Positions 11,528 through 23,589 of a DNA stretch of 64,000 bases are shown here, in pieces; positions within the stretch are counted from its first letter, which is position 1, and the number at the start of each line of letters is the position of its first letter. The DNA comes from Gnetum montanum (lineage: Eukaryota > Streptophyta > Gnetopsida > Gnetales > Gnetaceae), in contig MNCI01004676.1 of the NCBI GenBank assembly GCA_015680685.1, forward strand, positions 19,878-83,877. Reading direction: 5' to 3'. Made by a program: the position numbers and the translations under genes. Below the pieces are notes generated by a model. It worked only from the letters and a program-made list of their open reading frames with translations. It searched no databases and was not told the origin of the DNA.

Positions 11528-14160
11528 TTTTGTTGTTTTTTTGTTGATTAGAACTTAGAAAATCCTTCCATCATTAGAACAAACCCTTAGGGTTAGTTAT
11601 CCTACAATCATCAAAAAGAGAATATTGCACACTAAATAGTCATTCATGTCTCCTTATCCTTATGAGAGTGCTTCACCACTTAGGTTTGACACCATAAACA
11701 ATCAGAGGTGGAGTGTATAGGATAATCTGCTAGTACCCCAACAGTTTTACTTGGCATACACTCATCTTAATGATTATGTACTAGACTTTACCTTTATCAT
11801 CCACTAGGATAAATAGCTGTGTTGGCATGATTTAGAAGGTAATATAGTGTTACCTCTCGATCGCTCAATCTCAAGCATGCTTCTTCATGCTCTCACATGA
11901 ATTAGTATGCATAACTTACAATTAGAGTACATTGTGCATGAATAAAATTTGAGGGATTATTGACCCACAGAGGCACAACACCAAAGGAACCTACAAAAGG
12001 AGAGACATTACAAATCTATGTAGGGAGAATGGTCTCAGGATGTCCCATATGTCTTAAGTGAAAATAAGGATGGTGAACCTACCTCGAGAATTTTCACACA
12101 AAATGATGTTCCTATCCTTTACTTCAATTAAGGAGTTGTGTATCAGAATCTTCACTCAACTATTCATAACCTAGGTTTTGATACCAACGGACACAAAGGG
12201 TCTAAAAAAGGAATACGAACATGTGAAATTGATGGACATTCCAATCGTAACCGTGATTGAGGCTGAGACTGCGAAAGAGAAAGTGATAGGTGTTGTCATG
12301 GTGCCAGTCCTCCTTCCTCTTCACCTTCATCATCTCCTTCCCCCTCTCCTTTGGGATCTGAACATAGTTGCAAAGGGAAAGACCATGAGGATAAGGGTAA
12401 GAGAAATAGAGATCATAGACAAAATAGTCAAGAGAGGGGACGAGGGTAATTTAGAGAGACACATCACGAAAGAAGGGAGAGTAGGGAACAACATAGGTAT
12501 CATAGATGCCATAGAAAATATGATCATGATGAACCCCTACTCATCACTCGAAGTATGTTAGATATAATAGAGGCCATTAGGATTCCAACAAGGCACTAGA
12601 AGAATAGTAGGATCAAAAGACTAGACATGAATAACATCCCATGATTTGAAGGGGGATACAATGCTGATCCTCAAAATAATTACAAGTATTCCATGATGCA
12701 TGTGCCTTGAAAAATATAGAAAACAAGTGTTAAAAACTTAAGTTGTTCCCACAGACACTAATCAAGGAAGAAGAAAGCTAGTACCGATCCTTAGAACTGG
12801 AATCCATTCATTGGTGGAGTACCATGCTAGAGATATTCAACGATAAGTATCAAACGTACTTCCAAGTGTCCAACCTATGTAAGAAAATCCAAGGATGGAA
12901 ACAAGGAGGACATGAATCCTTGGATGCTTCCATGGGCTGATATTATATCTTATTACATAGTTTCCCTGACCATGGTTTCTCACAAAAGGAACAACTACGC
13001 CATCTCATAGATGGGCTTATGTACGAAATGCAAAGAACCCTTGGGACTTATGTCCAAGGAAGGCTATATGAGCTTAGGGCCCACAAAACACAAAGATTGT
13101 TGGAGCAAGTTGCCAAGGAGGAAGGTGAGTTAAGAAAAAGAGAAAGTGTGGAGGAGTACAATAGAGATTCTTCCCTCCAAAAGAAGGAAATTAGATTTTG
13201 TGAAGATGAAGAAGAGTTACCACTTGAGGGGATGGTAAATAAAAATACCTTGCCTATTCAAAAATTTGCATAAGAAGTATCAACAAAGGTAGAAAAAATG
13301 TTGAAGTCCTTAGATGATACATTTCAAAATGTTCTAAAAATAGTAGAGGAGTCTAGGAAACAAAGTAGTGATCGAGAGAGAAGGAAAAAGAAGGAAGCTA
13401 AGTATGCATATAACAAGGGTAAGGGAAAAGTTGCGATCATTGAAGAGGTTGTGGATTCGGACACAAACAATGATGGTGAATGTGAGATATGCTAATATGA
13501 CCATACTAAAGGATGCTTTCCCATAGTGTCACATCTATAGGAGTCTGGGGTGTATGCACTAAACCCATGATTAAATAGATGGAAAGCACCCAGAAAGTTA
13601 CCTTATCCTCAAGGTAACCCAAAGCAGTTTCACTAGCCCTTGACATATTATCTGAGTAGAGCTCCACCACAATTGAATGAATAGTATCAATAGTGGCAAC
13701 ACCCATAGTCATGGGGGATGCCACTACCATGTCAACAATACCCTTACTGTCAACCTAACCCATACGAGTATTACGTTCAATAGTCGATCTCTCCATGTGA
13801 CTCTATCAGTCACGTTGCTGCTCAACCTCACTACCAGATTCATTAATACTATAGAACTTCTCCTAGGAGTGATGTCCCACATACGTACTATCCTTCTCAT
13901 TTGACTAGACCTCTTCCACCCTTAGCTCCATTACCACTTGCTTCAACTATGCAAGGTGAGTTTCCTACCTAGGCGCAACAACGTAACGCTACAAGGGCTG
14001 TAAATCCTTAACCTATTGTTGGTTTAGACAACCGATCAAAGAAAAGACCTTTTTCTAGAACCAATAGTTCAACCAAGTCCTTACAACCACAAGTAGATAA
14101 TTCTCCAAATGCCTCACCACCATTTGAATCTGTGTAGCTTCCTTCAAACCAAAAATCATA
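11528..14160 (+). pseudogene. Leader and gag, decayed (copy B)
   Basis: Gag would form the virus-like particle. The leader runs to about 11640. The N-terminal part contains an Arg/Ser/Asp/Glu-rich low-complexity region (12178-12561). The central capsid-like domain reads LIKEEES, ESIHWWSTMLEIFNDKYQT, KIQGWKQGGHESLD (about 12760-12937), then QLRHLIDGLMYEMQRTLG. A charged helical part follows (13019-13495, with LLEQVAKEEGELRKRESVEE). CEIC...H...C near 13482 may be a degraded zinc knuckle. The TGA at 12938-12940 lies at the same codon as the TGA ending the capsid-like frame in copy C (37680-37682). Confidence 0.75.
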
Positions 14161-14164
14161 CTCA

Positions 14165-14660
14165 ATGTACACTGTCATGTTAACTCATGTCATCAATGAT
14201 TGGATCAAAGCTAGCCATCTTCCTATGAAATTTTCTAATCCTGGAAGTCCTATTATATATTTACAAATTACTAGGAATGAGCCTTGCAAAGATCTTTTGG
14301 ATTCAGGTTTTGGTGTTAACTTAATCTCTCAAGAAATGTACAAAGGCTGGAACCTGCCTCCACTAAAAAAGAGTAACATTCATTTAGAGTTGGCTAACTA
14401 GTTCATCACTATTCCATTAGGACTAGTGGAGGACATTGTCACCACTATTTGTGGGTGGCCATATCCAACTAATTTCCTAGTGATTCAAGTCAACAATTGT
14501 AAGGGGAACTTCCCAATCATAATGAGAAGAGCATGGCTAAGAATGATTGATGCATGCTTAGGAATATGTGATCTTTCCCTACAAATATCAAAATAAAATA
14601 TATTTGGAAAGATCAAGGAGAAGAAAGTTCCATAAATTGCATATAGTGACATAGGATGTA
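14165..14660 (+). pseudogene. Retropepsin-like protease (copy B)
   Basis: An aspartic protease would process Gag-Pol. MLTHVINDWIKASHLP leads to CKDLLDSGFGVNLISQEMY, in which LLDSG is the catalytic motif. After a stop at 14399-14401 the frame continues FITIPLGLVEDIV and FPIIMRRAWLRMIDACLGI. Copy C reads ALLDSGSKLNLISREMY at about 36310-36360 (minus). Confidence 0.78.
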
Positions 14661-14932
14661 ATTGTGTGTAGAAGTCTTGGTTTGTACAACGTTTAACATT
14701 GCCTACATGTAACTAGTGTGCACAAATAACTAACATACAAATATGCCTATATGCAGAAGCCATAAGACAGGAAGGCACCCAGTGGCTGATAGCTGACCAA
14801 GAGAGTAATTCAAATCTATGCATGGAACCAAATAAGAGCTTGACTTCCACCTATATCGATAGCATAGATACATTAGAGCAAGTCCATCACTAACTTCCAA
14901 GTCCTGACATCGAAAATATCAACTGGGGGAAG
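14661..14932 (+). other. Protease-RT linker, decayed (copy B)
   Basis: The frame is broken. The sequence matches copy A 190-478 and copy C 36000-35720 (minus), including atatgcctatatgcagaagcc. No domain recognised. Confidence 0.5.
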
Positions 14933-15900
14933 TTGGAAATTCCTGACAATTTTAAGCAAGAGACTCTTGAGTTAAAACCATTGCCCATCAGTATGGAGTA
15001 CACATTTCTCAAGAATGAAAAACTTGTAATCACTAATGCTAAGCTTGCTCCTCAACAAAAAGAAAGACTGCTGAAGATGGTAAATAAATGGTCAAAAGCC
15101 TTTGCTTGGTCATGTCTCAAATTAATTGGAATAGATCCTAGGATATGCCAACATAGAATTTACACTGACCCCTCCATGAAGCCTCTATGACAACTGCAAA
15201 GGTGACTGAACCCAAAGCTTAATAAAGTGGTTAAAGAAGAAATTGAATAACTTCTAAAAGCTGGGTTCATCTACCCCATTGCTGATAGTGAATGGGTTAG
15301 TCCATTAGTCATTGTGCCTAAAAAGGGAGGCAAATGGAGGAGGTATATAGACTTTAGGCTACTGAACATGGCAACATTTAAAGACCATTTCCCATTTCCA
15401 TTCGTCAACCAAATTTTAGATACCATTGTAGGGCATTTCTACTATAGTTTTCTGGATGGTTATAGTGGATACCATCAAATTCAAATAGCACCAAAAGACC
15501 AAGCCAAGACTACATTCACAAGTACTTGCGGGACATTTTCATATAGGCAGATGCTGTTTGGCTTGTGCAATGCCCCAACAACATTTCAATGTCTAGTTTT
15601 AAGTATATTTCAGAAAAAAATAGGGAATGGTGTGGAGGTCTTTATGGACGATTTCTCCACCTACAAAGTAGACTTTGAATAAGCATTGGACCGATTAGAG
15701 AAAGTACTGAAATGATGTGTAGAAACTAACTTAAGGATCAATTGGTAGAAAATCCACTTAATGGTCCAAGAGGGCATTGTATTAGGGCATAAAATTTCAC
15801 AAATAGGGATGGAGGTAGATCTTGACAAAATTAAAGTCATCCAAGGAATCACTCATCAACCTGAAACTATAAAGGACATCCAATCATTCCTTGGACATAC
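14933..15900 (+). pseudogene. Reverse transcriptase domain (copy B)
   Basis: An open stretch at 14933-15190 covers the N-terminal approach (TNAKLAPQQKERLLKMVNK). TGA codons near 15188 and 15202 stand where Arg CGA codons are likely. The palm is open at 15314-15682: RRYIDFRLLNMATFKDHFPF, FLDGYSGYHQIQIAPKDQAK, LFGLCNAPTTFQ, and FMDD (15641-15652) in EVFMDDFSTY. Then NW-stop-K (TAG 15746-15748), VQEGIVLGHKIS, IQSFLGHTGYYR. Athila lineage by wording. Confidence 0.88.
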
Positions 15901-16445
15901 TGGCTATTATAGATGCTTCATCAAGAACTTTTCAAAGACCACAAAGCCATTGGTAGAATTAATGAAGAAGGATGTACCCTTTGAATGGACTAGGGAATGT
16001 GAGCTAGCTTTCCAAACCTTGAAGCAGAAGCTCATAGAAACACCTATTCTACAAGCTCCTAACTGGTCTAAACCATTCCACATAATGACTGACGTGTCCA
16101 ATTTTGCTTTAGGAGTTGTACTTACATAGTTAGATGATAAAAAAATGTCCCTATTACATTCACTATGAAAGTTGAAGTATTGCTGGTGCACCATGCAACT
16201 ACACCACAATAGAAAAAGAGTTAATGCCTATGATGTTTACACTAGAAAAATTTGGGTACTATGTATTGGGCTATAAGATATTTGTACACATGGATCATAG
16301 TGCAATACAGTTCCTAATGAATAAACCAATGGTAAGCCCTAGCATCATACGATGACTCATGATCTTACAAGATTTCGATCTTACGATGATCAATCATAAA
16401 TGCCCTTGAATGTTGTTGTTGATCATTTATCTCAGTTATGATGGG
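15901..16445 (+). pseudogene. RT connection and RNase H (copy B)
   Basis: FEWTRECELAFQTLKQKL and PFHIMTDVSNFALGVVLT are open up to a TAG at 16127-16129, then frame shifts follow. Beyond them are TIEKELMPMMFTLEKFGYY, VHMDHSAIQFLMNKPM and LQDFDLTMI, which correspond to RNase H and its tail. The catalytic-type Asp in MTDVSN and the Glu in EKEL are visible. Compared with copy A, this copy has more frame damage after 16130. Confidence 0.8.
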
Positions 16446-16780
16446 ACAACAAAGAAGATGGATATCCAATTTCTGACTGCTTCCTTGATGAACTCCTATT
16501 TGTAGGTGTAATAAAAAATCAATTAATCATAAATACAAATTGGTATAGTAGCATTCTTAGCTATCTTCTCACACAAGAAATACCATAAGGGCTAGATGTT
16601 AAAAAGAAACAACAGTTTCTTCATCGAGCCAAATATTTCATGGAAATGAATGGACACCTTTATAAGGTATGTTCTGATGGTTGGGTCCAATGGTGTGTTT
16701 CCAATGTGGATCAATTGTGAGTTCTCCAAGATGCTCATGAGGGTCCTTGTGAGGGTCATTATGCTAGGAGATGAAGAACC
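16446..16780 (+). other. RNase H-integrase linker with decayed zinc-binding region (copy B)
   Basis: Stretches such as cttcatcgagccaaatatttcatgg match copy A 2132-2165. Fragments of the HHCC domain (H...H...CECC) follow at about 16750-16870. Confidence 0.55.
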
Positions 16781-17800
16781 ATTAAAATCTTGCTTGTAGG
16801 ATATTATTGGCCTACATTATTCTAGGATGCTTATCATTTTGTCCAATCTTGTGAGTGCTGCCAATGCAATGGGGGAATGACTACTAGAATGGAGGGTCCA
16901 CAATAATGGATTCAACAATTAGAACCCTTCAACATATGGGGTATTAATTTTATGGGGCCTATCACACCAATTTCCAATGGAAAAGCCTACATTGTTGTTG
17001 TTGTTGACCATTTTACAAAGTGGGAAGAAGCAGTTGTTATTACTAATTGTACATCATCTACCGCTACATAATTTGTTTGACAACAAATAATAAATAGGTT
17101 TGGTGTGTCTTGTGTACTTATTTCTGATAATGGTACACATTTTATAGGTGTGACCTTTCAAAAATTACTACAATGCTTAGGAGTTGAGCATAGGATGACT
17201 ACACCATATCATCCTCAAGTGAATGGTCAAGCTAAGGTTACCAATAGGGAGATCACAAAAATATTGACATGAGCCATTAATAAATATAGGTGAGACTAGA
17301 ATAGCAAATTAAATGATGCTCTTTGGGCATACTACTTCACATGGAAACTACCTATAAGCTATTCCCCCTATAAGTTAGTGTATGACAAACTTCCAACACT
17401 TCCTATTCAAGCTGAGCTCCATACACTATCTACAGCATGTGACCTCAACCTTGACCTTAGTCTACCATAGAAAGAGTGATTAATGAACCCTAACTTGCTA
17501 GATGAAAATTGATTAGCCACCCTATCATTCAACAAATTGCACAAGGCCTTCAACAAGTAACATCATGACCTAAGAATTAGGAAAGTTACATACCAACCAG
17601 GAGATAAGGGGTTTTATTGGAATTCTGCACATGTGCCACAATGAACTAAATTTTGAACACTATGGGAAGGACCTTATATCATTCATGAAAATTTTCCTTC
17701 AGGGGCCATGATGATCTATAAATTTAAAAGCTTGGATAGGAAATTATTAGTTAGCATCCAGCAAACCAAACCTTTCCATGAGCCTAAAATGGCTAGTACT
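16781..17800 (+). pseudogene. Integrase, two catalytic residues altered (copy B)
   Basis: The order is SCECCQCNGGMTTRMEG (zinc region), NIWGINFMGPI, YIVVVVDHFTKWEEAV, LISDNGTHFIG, YHPQVNGQAKVTNREI, then the C-terminal domain GFYWNSAHVPQ and LWEGPYIIHENFPSGAM. The first catalytic Asp is Asn (AAT 16946-16948). The Glu of the motif is Lys in NGQAKVTN. The middle Asp (SDNG) is kept. TAA at 17069-17071 and TGA at 17510-17512 coincide with stops in copies A and D. Confidence 0.85.
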
Positions 17801-18100
17801 AGCACTACCTTTGTTAATGGACAACCTTGCTCATTATTTTGGATCTCCTCCTTTCAACTCAGTCATGGGGGAGATGGCCACTAATTCTAAGCATTATAAG
17901 CCCTCAATTTCCTTTGTCTTTTTTGTTTTACACATTCTTCATCTTTACTTGTTTTTGTTTTACACAATTGTTAACATTTTTACTATTTCTTTCTCTATTA
18001 CATTTTATTTGAATTACTCTCACACATTGTATAATAAGTTCTCATGATGGTGGATTGTACTATAATGGTGTGTATTGCTAATGTTTTGTTTTTACCTTTG
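17801..18100 (+). other. Post-pol region with purine-tract-like motif (copy B)
   Basis: agtcatgggggagatggcc (17861 onward) matches copy A 3334. It is followed by T-rich sequence with repeated tttgttttacacattctt phrases, shared with copies A, C and D. Confidence 0.5.
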
Positions 18101-18385
18101 ACTTTCAATGTTGATGCTAAGATATGGTTTCTTTTGATAAAATAGGCAATGAGTCCATGTCATCCATTTATCCATACAAATCTATGATGTCCCTTTGTTT
18201 TGGAAATGTACTGTCCATTTTTCTAAGAAAACATCTTAATGAATTTGTGGCTTAGTATTCTTTAAATCAAGGAAAGATTCAAATGGATTGCAAAGGATGT
18301 GACTTCAAGGGGATTCAACGCATTTGTGCTGGCTATTATCTTGGGTACTTGAATGTTTTTCATAGGTTTTCTGCCATTCCATTGT
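18101..18385 (+). pseudogene. Small 3' ORF with hydrophobic segment, decayed (copy B)
   Basis: gatgctaagatatggt marks the MMLILRYG start seen in copies A and C, but shifts and stops follow at once. From 18299 the frame reads VTSRGFNAFVLAIILGT, stop, MFFIGF, aligning with the hydrophobic segment of copy A. Confidence 0.35.
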
Positions 18386-18468
18386 CAAATAAGGATTTTC
18401 ATGGTGTGGTTCTCACAAGAAGTTGAATGCATCAAATAAGTCTTTTCATGGTGTGGTTCTCACAAGAA
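18384..18468 (+). repeat. Short direct duplication of about 37 bases
   Basis: tcaaataagga/gtcttttcatggtgtggttctcacaaga occurs at 18384-18420 and again at 18431-18468. Copies A and C have the phrase once, so this duplication is private to copy B. Confidence 0.7.
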
Positions 18469-18878
18469 AAGAAAAACTAGTGGGAATTCAAAGCATACCC
18501 CTTAGACATAATAAAGAAACATGGGCTACAAGTACTTGTTATGGTACTAGAAAGACATGTTACCCATGCTTGAAGGTTCCCTCTAACTACAACCTTTACT
18601 CACTTCCTATTTCTCTATTCTTCTCCTTTTGGAATGGTGGTTGCTTTGTGGAAGCATTCTCATTGCTTTAGGAGGATGGGTTGATCAAGTGTGTTGATGT
18701 GAGGTCACTGGATGTGGTTAGTTTTAATTTGGATTTGGGCCAAATTTTATTAAGTCAACTTAATCACATACTACATAAGGGACTTTTGCACAACCTTGAT
18801 TTTAGGATTTCATTCCATTCCATTCTCTCTTTCCATATTCCTTTCCATATTCCACCTCATTGCTGGTTTTATGATTAG
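18423..18878 (+). pseudogene. Second conserved 3' ORF, nearly open (copy B)
   Basis: ATG at 18423 opens 82 codons with HGVVLTRKEKLVGIQS, LRHNKETWATSTCYGT and CYPCLKVPSN. One TAG (18669-18671) follows, and the same frame goes on to 18878 with DGLIKCVDVRSLDVVSFNLD and LNHILHKGLLH. Without that stop it would be about 151 codons. Matches: copy A 3865-4390 and copy C 34885-34598 (minus). Several aromatic and hydrophobic stretches are present but no clear signal peptide. Function unknown. Confidence 0.45.
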
Positions 18879-19213
18879 TTTATATCCTGGTTGATGCATT
18901 ATTATTCTTTGGTAAAGTCTCATGGGTAAGTTCTTAATGATTGTTTCCATATGTCATTCTTAGAGCCTATGGAATCTTTGGTTTGTAGGATTATCAAGGC
19001 ATAAATGGCATTAGCCCGCTTTGGGGGAGGACCCATTGGCATTCCTTTTTGGTGCAATTGTTAAGTTCTTTCCCTTAAACATTTCCTCCAATCAACTATT
19101 GCCCATTTAACCCCATCCATAATATTCATTTTTGTTTTTGTTTTATTGACTTCACTATTGCTATTTCTCTCATCTTTCTTGTTCTTTCATTTTCCACCCT
19201 CTTGCTACTAGAG
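18879..19213 (+). other. 3' region, no ORF (copy B)
   Basis: It matches copy A 4330-4660, for example ggcattagcccgctttgggg and aggacccattggcatt. Nothing else recognised. Confidence 0.5.
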
Positions 19214-19425
19214 GTTCACTCTTAGTTGTGGTGGCCTATCGCAAATTTTTCCATTTCATTACTTATCTCACCCCTACACCTTGGGTAGTTATTAGCTACA
19301 AACCTCTAACTCAGTATCTACCATACCCACAACCTAGCCAGTGTGCTTCATATTGAGGCAAGGTATCAATTACATTATATCTTATCTAACCTCGCTAATT
19401 TGTGATCATGTTGTATGTGTAGATG
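19214..19425 (+). other. Putative intron and acceptor in front of a lost ORF (copy B)
   Basis: AGAG|GTTCAC (GT at 19214) and TATGTGTAG|ATGG (AG at 19421-19422) span 209 bases, matching copies A and C. The frame after ATG (19423) reads MVIIGIMDWDRREHLGWIGE and is soon stopped. The inner purine-like motif has decayed to tagttgtggtggcc. Confidence 0.38.
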
Positions 19426-19797
19426 GTGATCATAGGAATAATGGATTGGGATAGAAGGGAGCACTTAGGATGGATTGGAGAAAAAAGCATTTACGTTGGG
19501 AGCAAGCTTGATCATGTGGCCATGGATGAACAATGGTATGCACATTTTTGACATCGACAACAACGTGCCTCAGTTTCTTTTCTTTCTCTTTCTTCAAGTT
19601 ATCAAATGAAGATCTGGATGTCATCTATGTACAATGTTCACCAAAATGGTTATGAACACCAATGCTATAATATCTTTGTCAATCCATTCACTGGACACTT
19701 TGAGTCTATCATTTTAGGTTACTGTCAGTTTTCATTCAGTCAATAATTTCATACCTTTCCGATATTTTGTAAGGAACTCAAGGATGGGTTTTCATTT

Positions 19798-19810
19798 AGT
19801 CATGGGGGTA
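19798..19810 (+). other. Polypurine tract (copy B)
   Basis: tagtcatgggggta abuts the TGATGAG start of the 3' LTR. Confidence 0.7.
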
Positions 19811-20649
19811 TGATGAGTCTTGATATCAGACCCACGATATTGGGCCCTTGATATCGGATACGCGATATCGGAATGGCTGAAGTGATATTGAGCATGCGAT
19901 GTCAGAACTTGTCTCGTCACCTATAAATAAGAGATAAGGTCACTTGATTTTGTAGTTAGTTTTCTTAGTCCCTTAGCCAAACTCTTTCAACTTTCCTTTT
20001 TTAGAGTTAACATTATTTTTAAGTGTTCGTAGTAAGAGTCATAGAGTGAATGGATCTTTATTCGAGCATTGTGTACCTGAGCATACCTTGTGACCAGAAA
20101 TAAATATGAACTTTATGATAAACCTTGCAATATTTAGAATAGCTTAATTATTGCATTTCATGTTATTTGATGCTTTCAATAGTTAATTGACATTATTTTT
20201 ATTGACTTGTTAATTATCAATGAATTAGCACACTCAGCATGACCACTTCGAGCATACGTGGAACACTTGGTAACCCAGTAATGGCTAGCATTTGGTAATC
20301 CTAGTAGTGTTACACTAGTTCAAGATGTGTTCAGAGAGTGGGAACGGATGTTGGTGTTAGGACTAGTTAGAGCATAGTTAACTAGTTAAATCAAATTAGT
20401 TATTAAATTATTTCATTTCTCCATTTTAAGCACCAGAAACATAAAACATAAAAAGCATAAAAATCATATACCTCAAGGTTACTTAACCATACAATTGTGC
20501 CTTACAAGTAAGCTTGGGAAGACAATGATCGCATAACCCATCCTTGTTTTATGTAAGTGCATAAATGCTTAATCCTTGGAGTTCGACTGGATCACGTGTA
20601 AATGCTCATATTCATATGGTTGGGTGTAGGGGTACCTCACCACTCATCC
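19811..20649 (+). repeat. 3' LTR of copy B
   Basis: The 839-bp partner of 10660-11508 has the same order of GATATC cluster, cctataaataagag, ggatctttattcgagcattg and aataaa. The last base is C instead of A (ctcatcc), then tttag as target duplication. Confidence 0.88.
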
Positions 20650-20654
20650 TTTAG

Positions 20655-21749
20655 TTATGAAACCACATGCTTATTCCATTATATGCATACCTTTATTTTA
20701 TGCTATAATAAAATCAAGTTTTAGTTGATTTTTGATACTATTATTTTGGCCAAGAGGTCACTAACTAGCCCCATCCAAAAGAGTCTTCTTTTGTTTTATC
20801 GTCATAACAATGAAGGAAGTTCTCTTAGTTATGTTTTCCTTTCTTTTATTTTTGGCTGAATTTTACCATGGTAAATAAATAATTATCATTAATACAGGGA
20901 TAATAGATAAACTTTTTCATAGGAATTATTATTTGCAAAAGTCGAACTACTTTATAACCTGGATGTTGTCCTTGGAAAATCGATTTTTAACAAATTAGTT
21001 TGAGATTTTTTAATTTGAAAAATGTAAAAAATTGAAACACTCATATTTCCTAAAAAGAAGTTTAGCATAGGAGTTTTAGCAAAAGCATTGCAAGGTACTT
21101 TTACTGTTATTAGCTATGTTTATGTTTATGGCCCTAGAAATAGATCATTTTTGCTTAATTACCTTCTTTCTTAGCATTCTTAGAATAGGTGGTGATTGTT
21201 TTTTCTATCTTAGAAATATGTAGCTTGAGTTTACAAGTTATCCTAGAAATGGATAACATATCATTATTAATGCTTCTTATTGTTAGTTCTCTTAATCTCT
21301 GAAAACAATAATTCTGTGTTCTAGAAATAAATATATAGAATGGTCAAGGATATAACTTTAGTTGTTTCCTACTCATTGGGAGTAGCTAAAAATAATTATT
21401 TATACTTTTTTTAAAGTAATCTTTAATGATGTAAACTATTTTCTTTAAGATGGTTTTACCAAACGTAGTTGTTCATGTGCCTTTGAGCAAACTTTATACA
21501 CATTAATGATTGAGTTGGAAAAAAGTGGATTATTCACTTTAATACAACAATAATTTTTACAACAATAATAAAGCTAATATGTTGAACCATTTCCAACCTA
21601 TCATAGGTCACCCTAGAATTGTGCATCATGAGTCTTAACAAAATTTATTATCCACTGGATATTTCTCTCATCCACTACCTAGAAGAAAACCTGGATATAT
21701 ATTTTGATATTCTTTTAAAAATAATTTTACCATTGAGAAATTTAATAAA
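20655..21749. other. Spacer, no feature recognised
   Basis: AT-rich sequence without a clear frame or repeat structure. Confidence 0.4.
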
Positions 21750-23130
21750 CCTTTTATCTATACTATATGGGCCTAGCATGTCTAACCTATATGCCTAGAA
21801 TCATATCATAGTTTGCTAGTTCATAGTGGAGACCTCTAACAGGGATAACACTATCATGGAATAAAAATAGAATATCTACATAATATTCAGACATCATTCT
21901 ACTATCATTGAATTGAAAGAAGGTACTAGAATGTCTATGCAAGAAATATTCAAAAAGAATTGTAAAATGGGTTGTAGGCTCTGTACTAGAATCAATGATT
22001 GCTGAAATAGAATCAAGGATTTAAGCCTTATATTTTAATTTGTAGATTATAAATAAGAAGGTTTTTTTAAATAAGAGATGATTCCTATCCTAAAAAATGA
22101 AGATGCATTTTCATTAGTAGCTTTAATTTTGATTTCATACCATTCTTTATCAATAGCCTATTCAAAAGATTGCAATTTAGCTAATTCATTTTGTGATCTT
22201 TCAATAAAAATTTCTAATTGTTTTACTCCTTCTTGTCTGGGTATCCTTTCTTACTTGGAAATTTGGATGGGGAGGATTCAAATTAAAGTATGGATATAAT
22301 CTAAATGTAGTAGGATGTATGTGGTATTTAGCTTCTTTTTGTGCCCATTCTTCAAAGTCTTACAAGGATGTTAACATTTTATCTTCTTCAACTAGATCTA
22401 CACTAGGCTTTCTTGCAATCATATTGTATCTATCCCTAGCATAAAAATATTTCTTCTAATATGATAAGTTTTTTGCAACATCATATATTGAGACTTGTTT
22501 ATAAGCTCTTCTAAATTATTCTACTTCTCTTCTGATAATTTTTAATTACTTATGCATATGAATTTTATAAGATTTATCATAGCTACAAGTACTATAATCG
22601 TCAACTTTTATATCAATTGATTAATGCATGGAACAATAGTTTGCATATTTGAATATGAGTTGAATGTATCTTCTTGAGAAAAATTTCATATGTAAATAAT
22701 AGCTTTCAATATCACTTACTATTTCATATTGGGCTCCACTAATATGATGTGTGAAGAATTTTTTTTAATCTATCAGATTTTTTCTATGGACACTTGGATG
22801 TATAATGATTGACATTGAAAATGAAACAAGAAATTTTCCTTCTATTCTTTCTATCACCGTTAGAAAATCTTTTTCTATAGAATCTTCAATCTAGTTTTTC
22901 TCCTCTTTCTATTCTGCACCTTTTATAATAACAATATGTTCATTTGGTTTCATCAATCCAAACTACTATGGATGTTCCCAAACATAGAAAGCTGCACCAA
23001 ACAATTTATGATTTTTCTTGATAGTTTTCTTGGGATGAATATCTAAACACATCGGTTGATGAATATATAATAGAAACTAATTAATTTCACCAAAGCTCAT
23101 TTCATCAATACTCATATTTCTTCAAGTGAG
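21750..23130 (-). pseudogene. Long decayed minus-strand frame, possibly endogenous pararetrovirus-like
   Basis: From about 23130 leftwards the minus strand keeps one frame for several hundred codons, broken mainly by TAA/TAG, with few shifts until about 22270. Compositionally it is a Lys/Ile/Tyr/Phe-rich protein with phrases such as LFGAAFYVWEH, RRYIQLIFKYANY and FEEWAQKEAKYH. A further stretch near 21780-21990 ends HYELANYDMILGI, which resembles the DxILG end of a retroviral-type protease. The layout would fit a movement/coat/protease region of the Caulimoviridae, but I cannot identify it firmly, and no RT is seen next to it. Confidence 0.33.
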
Positions 23131-23589
23131 TTCATGCATATCTTGATGTGAAATTTTTTGGAAAAGAATATACATATATATGCTTTGTAGTATTACAAGG
23201 CTAATTTGTATGCTACTTCCCCTACCCTTTCTAGGATAGAAAAAGGGCCACATAAATGAGAAAAAAGTTTTGAATGCTCTCCAAAGTTTAAGCAACTCTT
23301 AGTTGACTTTCACCCTTAGCAACACACAATTGTCTATCTGCTATTCTTTCTATAATGATCCATCTTTCCTTAGGTTCATGTCTTGATGTTTGAAATAGCA
23401 ATTGTGAGTGTGCTTTGTTATGATGATGAATATAGTTTGGTTCTGATTTGTGGTAGTTACCTCTATGTTTGCAATATAATAACATATTCAGAAACAACCA
23501 AATGGCCAAAGATGCAAGAGAAAAAAGAGAGTAATAACAAATGGCAACATAGACTATCTACCTAGCAAACCGTTAGGTGTGAGAGTCGG
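23131..23589. other. Spacer, no feature recognised
   Basis: The short frames here show no family resemblance and look like chance openings. Confidence 0.4.

Larger units (their letters stand above)
10660..20649 (+). mobile_element. Athila-type Ty3/gypsy retrotransposon, copy B, full structure
   Basis: This roughly 10-kb element has two LTRs (10660-11508 and 19811-20649), a PBS, gag, protease, RT, RNase H, integrase, a 2-kb 3' region and a purine tract, flanked by a near-perfect 5-bp duplication. The two LTRs differ at roughly two dozen of their first 130 bases by eye, mostly transitions, so the insertion is old. All frames are broken. It serves as the reference for the other copies in the window. 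Confidence 0.92.

Noticed and set aside
21750-23130. Reassigned genetic code (TAA/TAG read as Gln)
   Set aside because: TGA also interrupts the frames at likely CGA and TGG codons elsewhere, indels occur too, and the element types are those of ordinary land plants. Deamination explains the stops.
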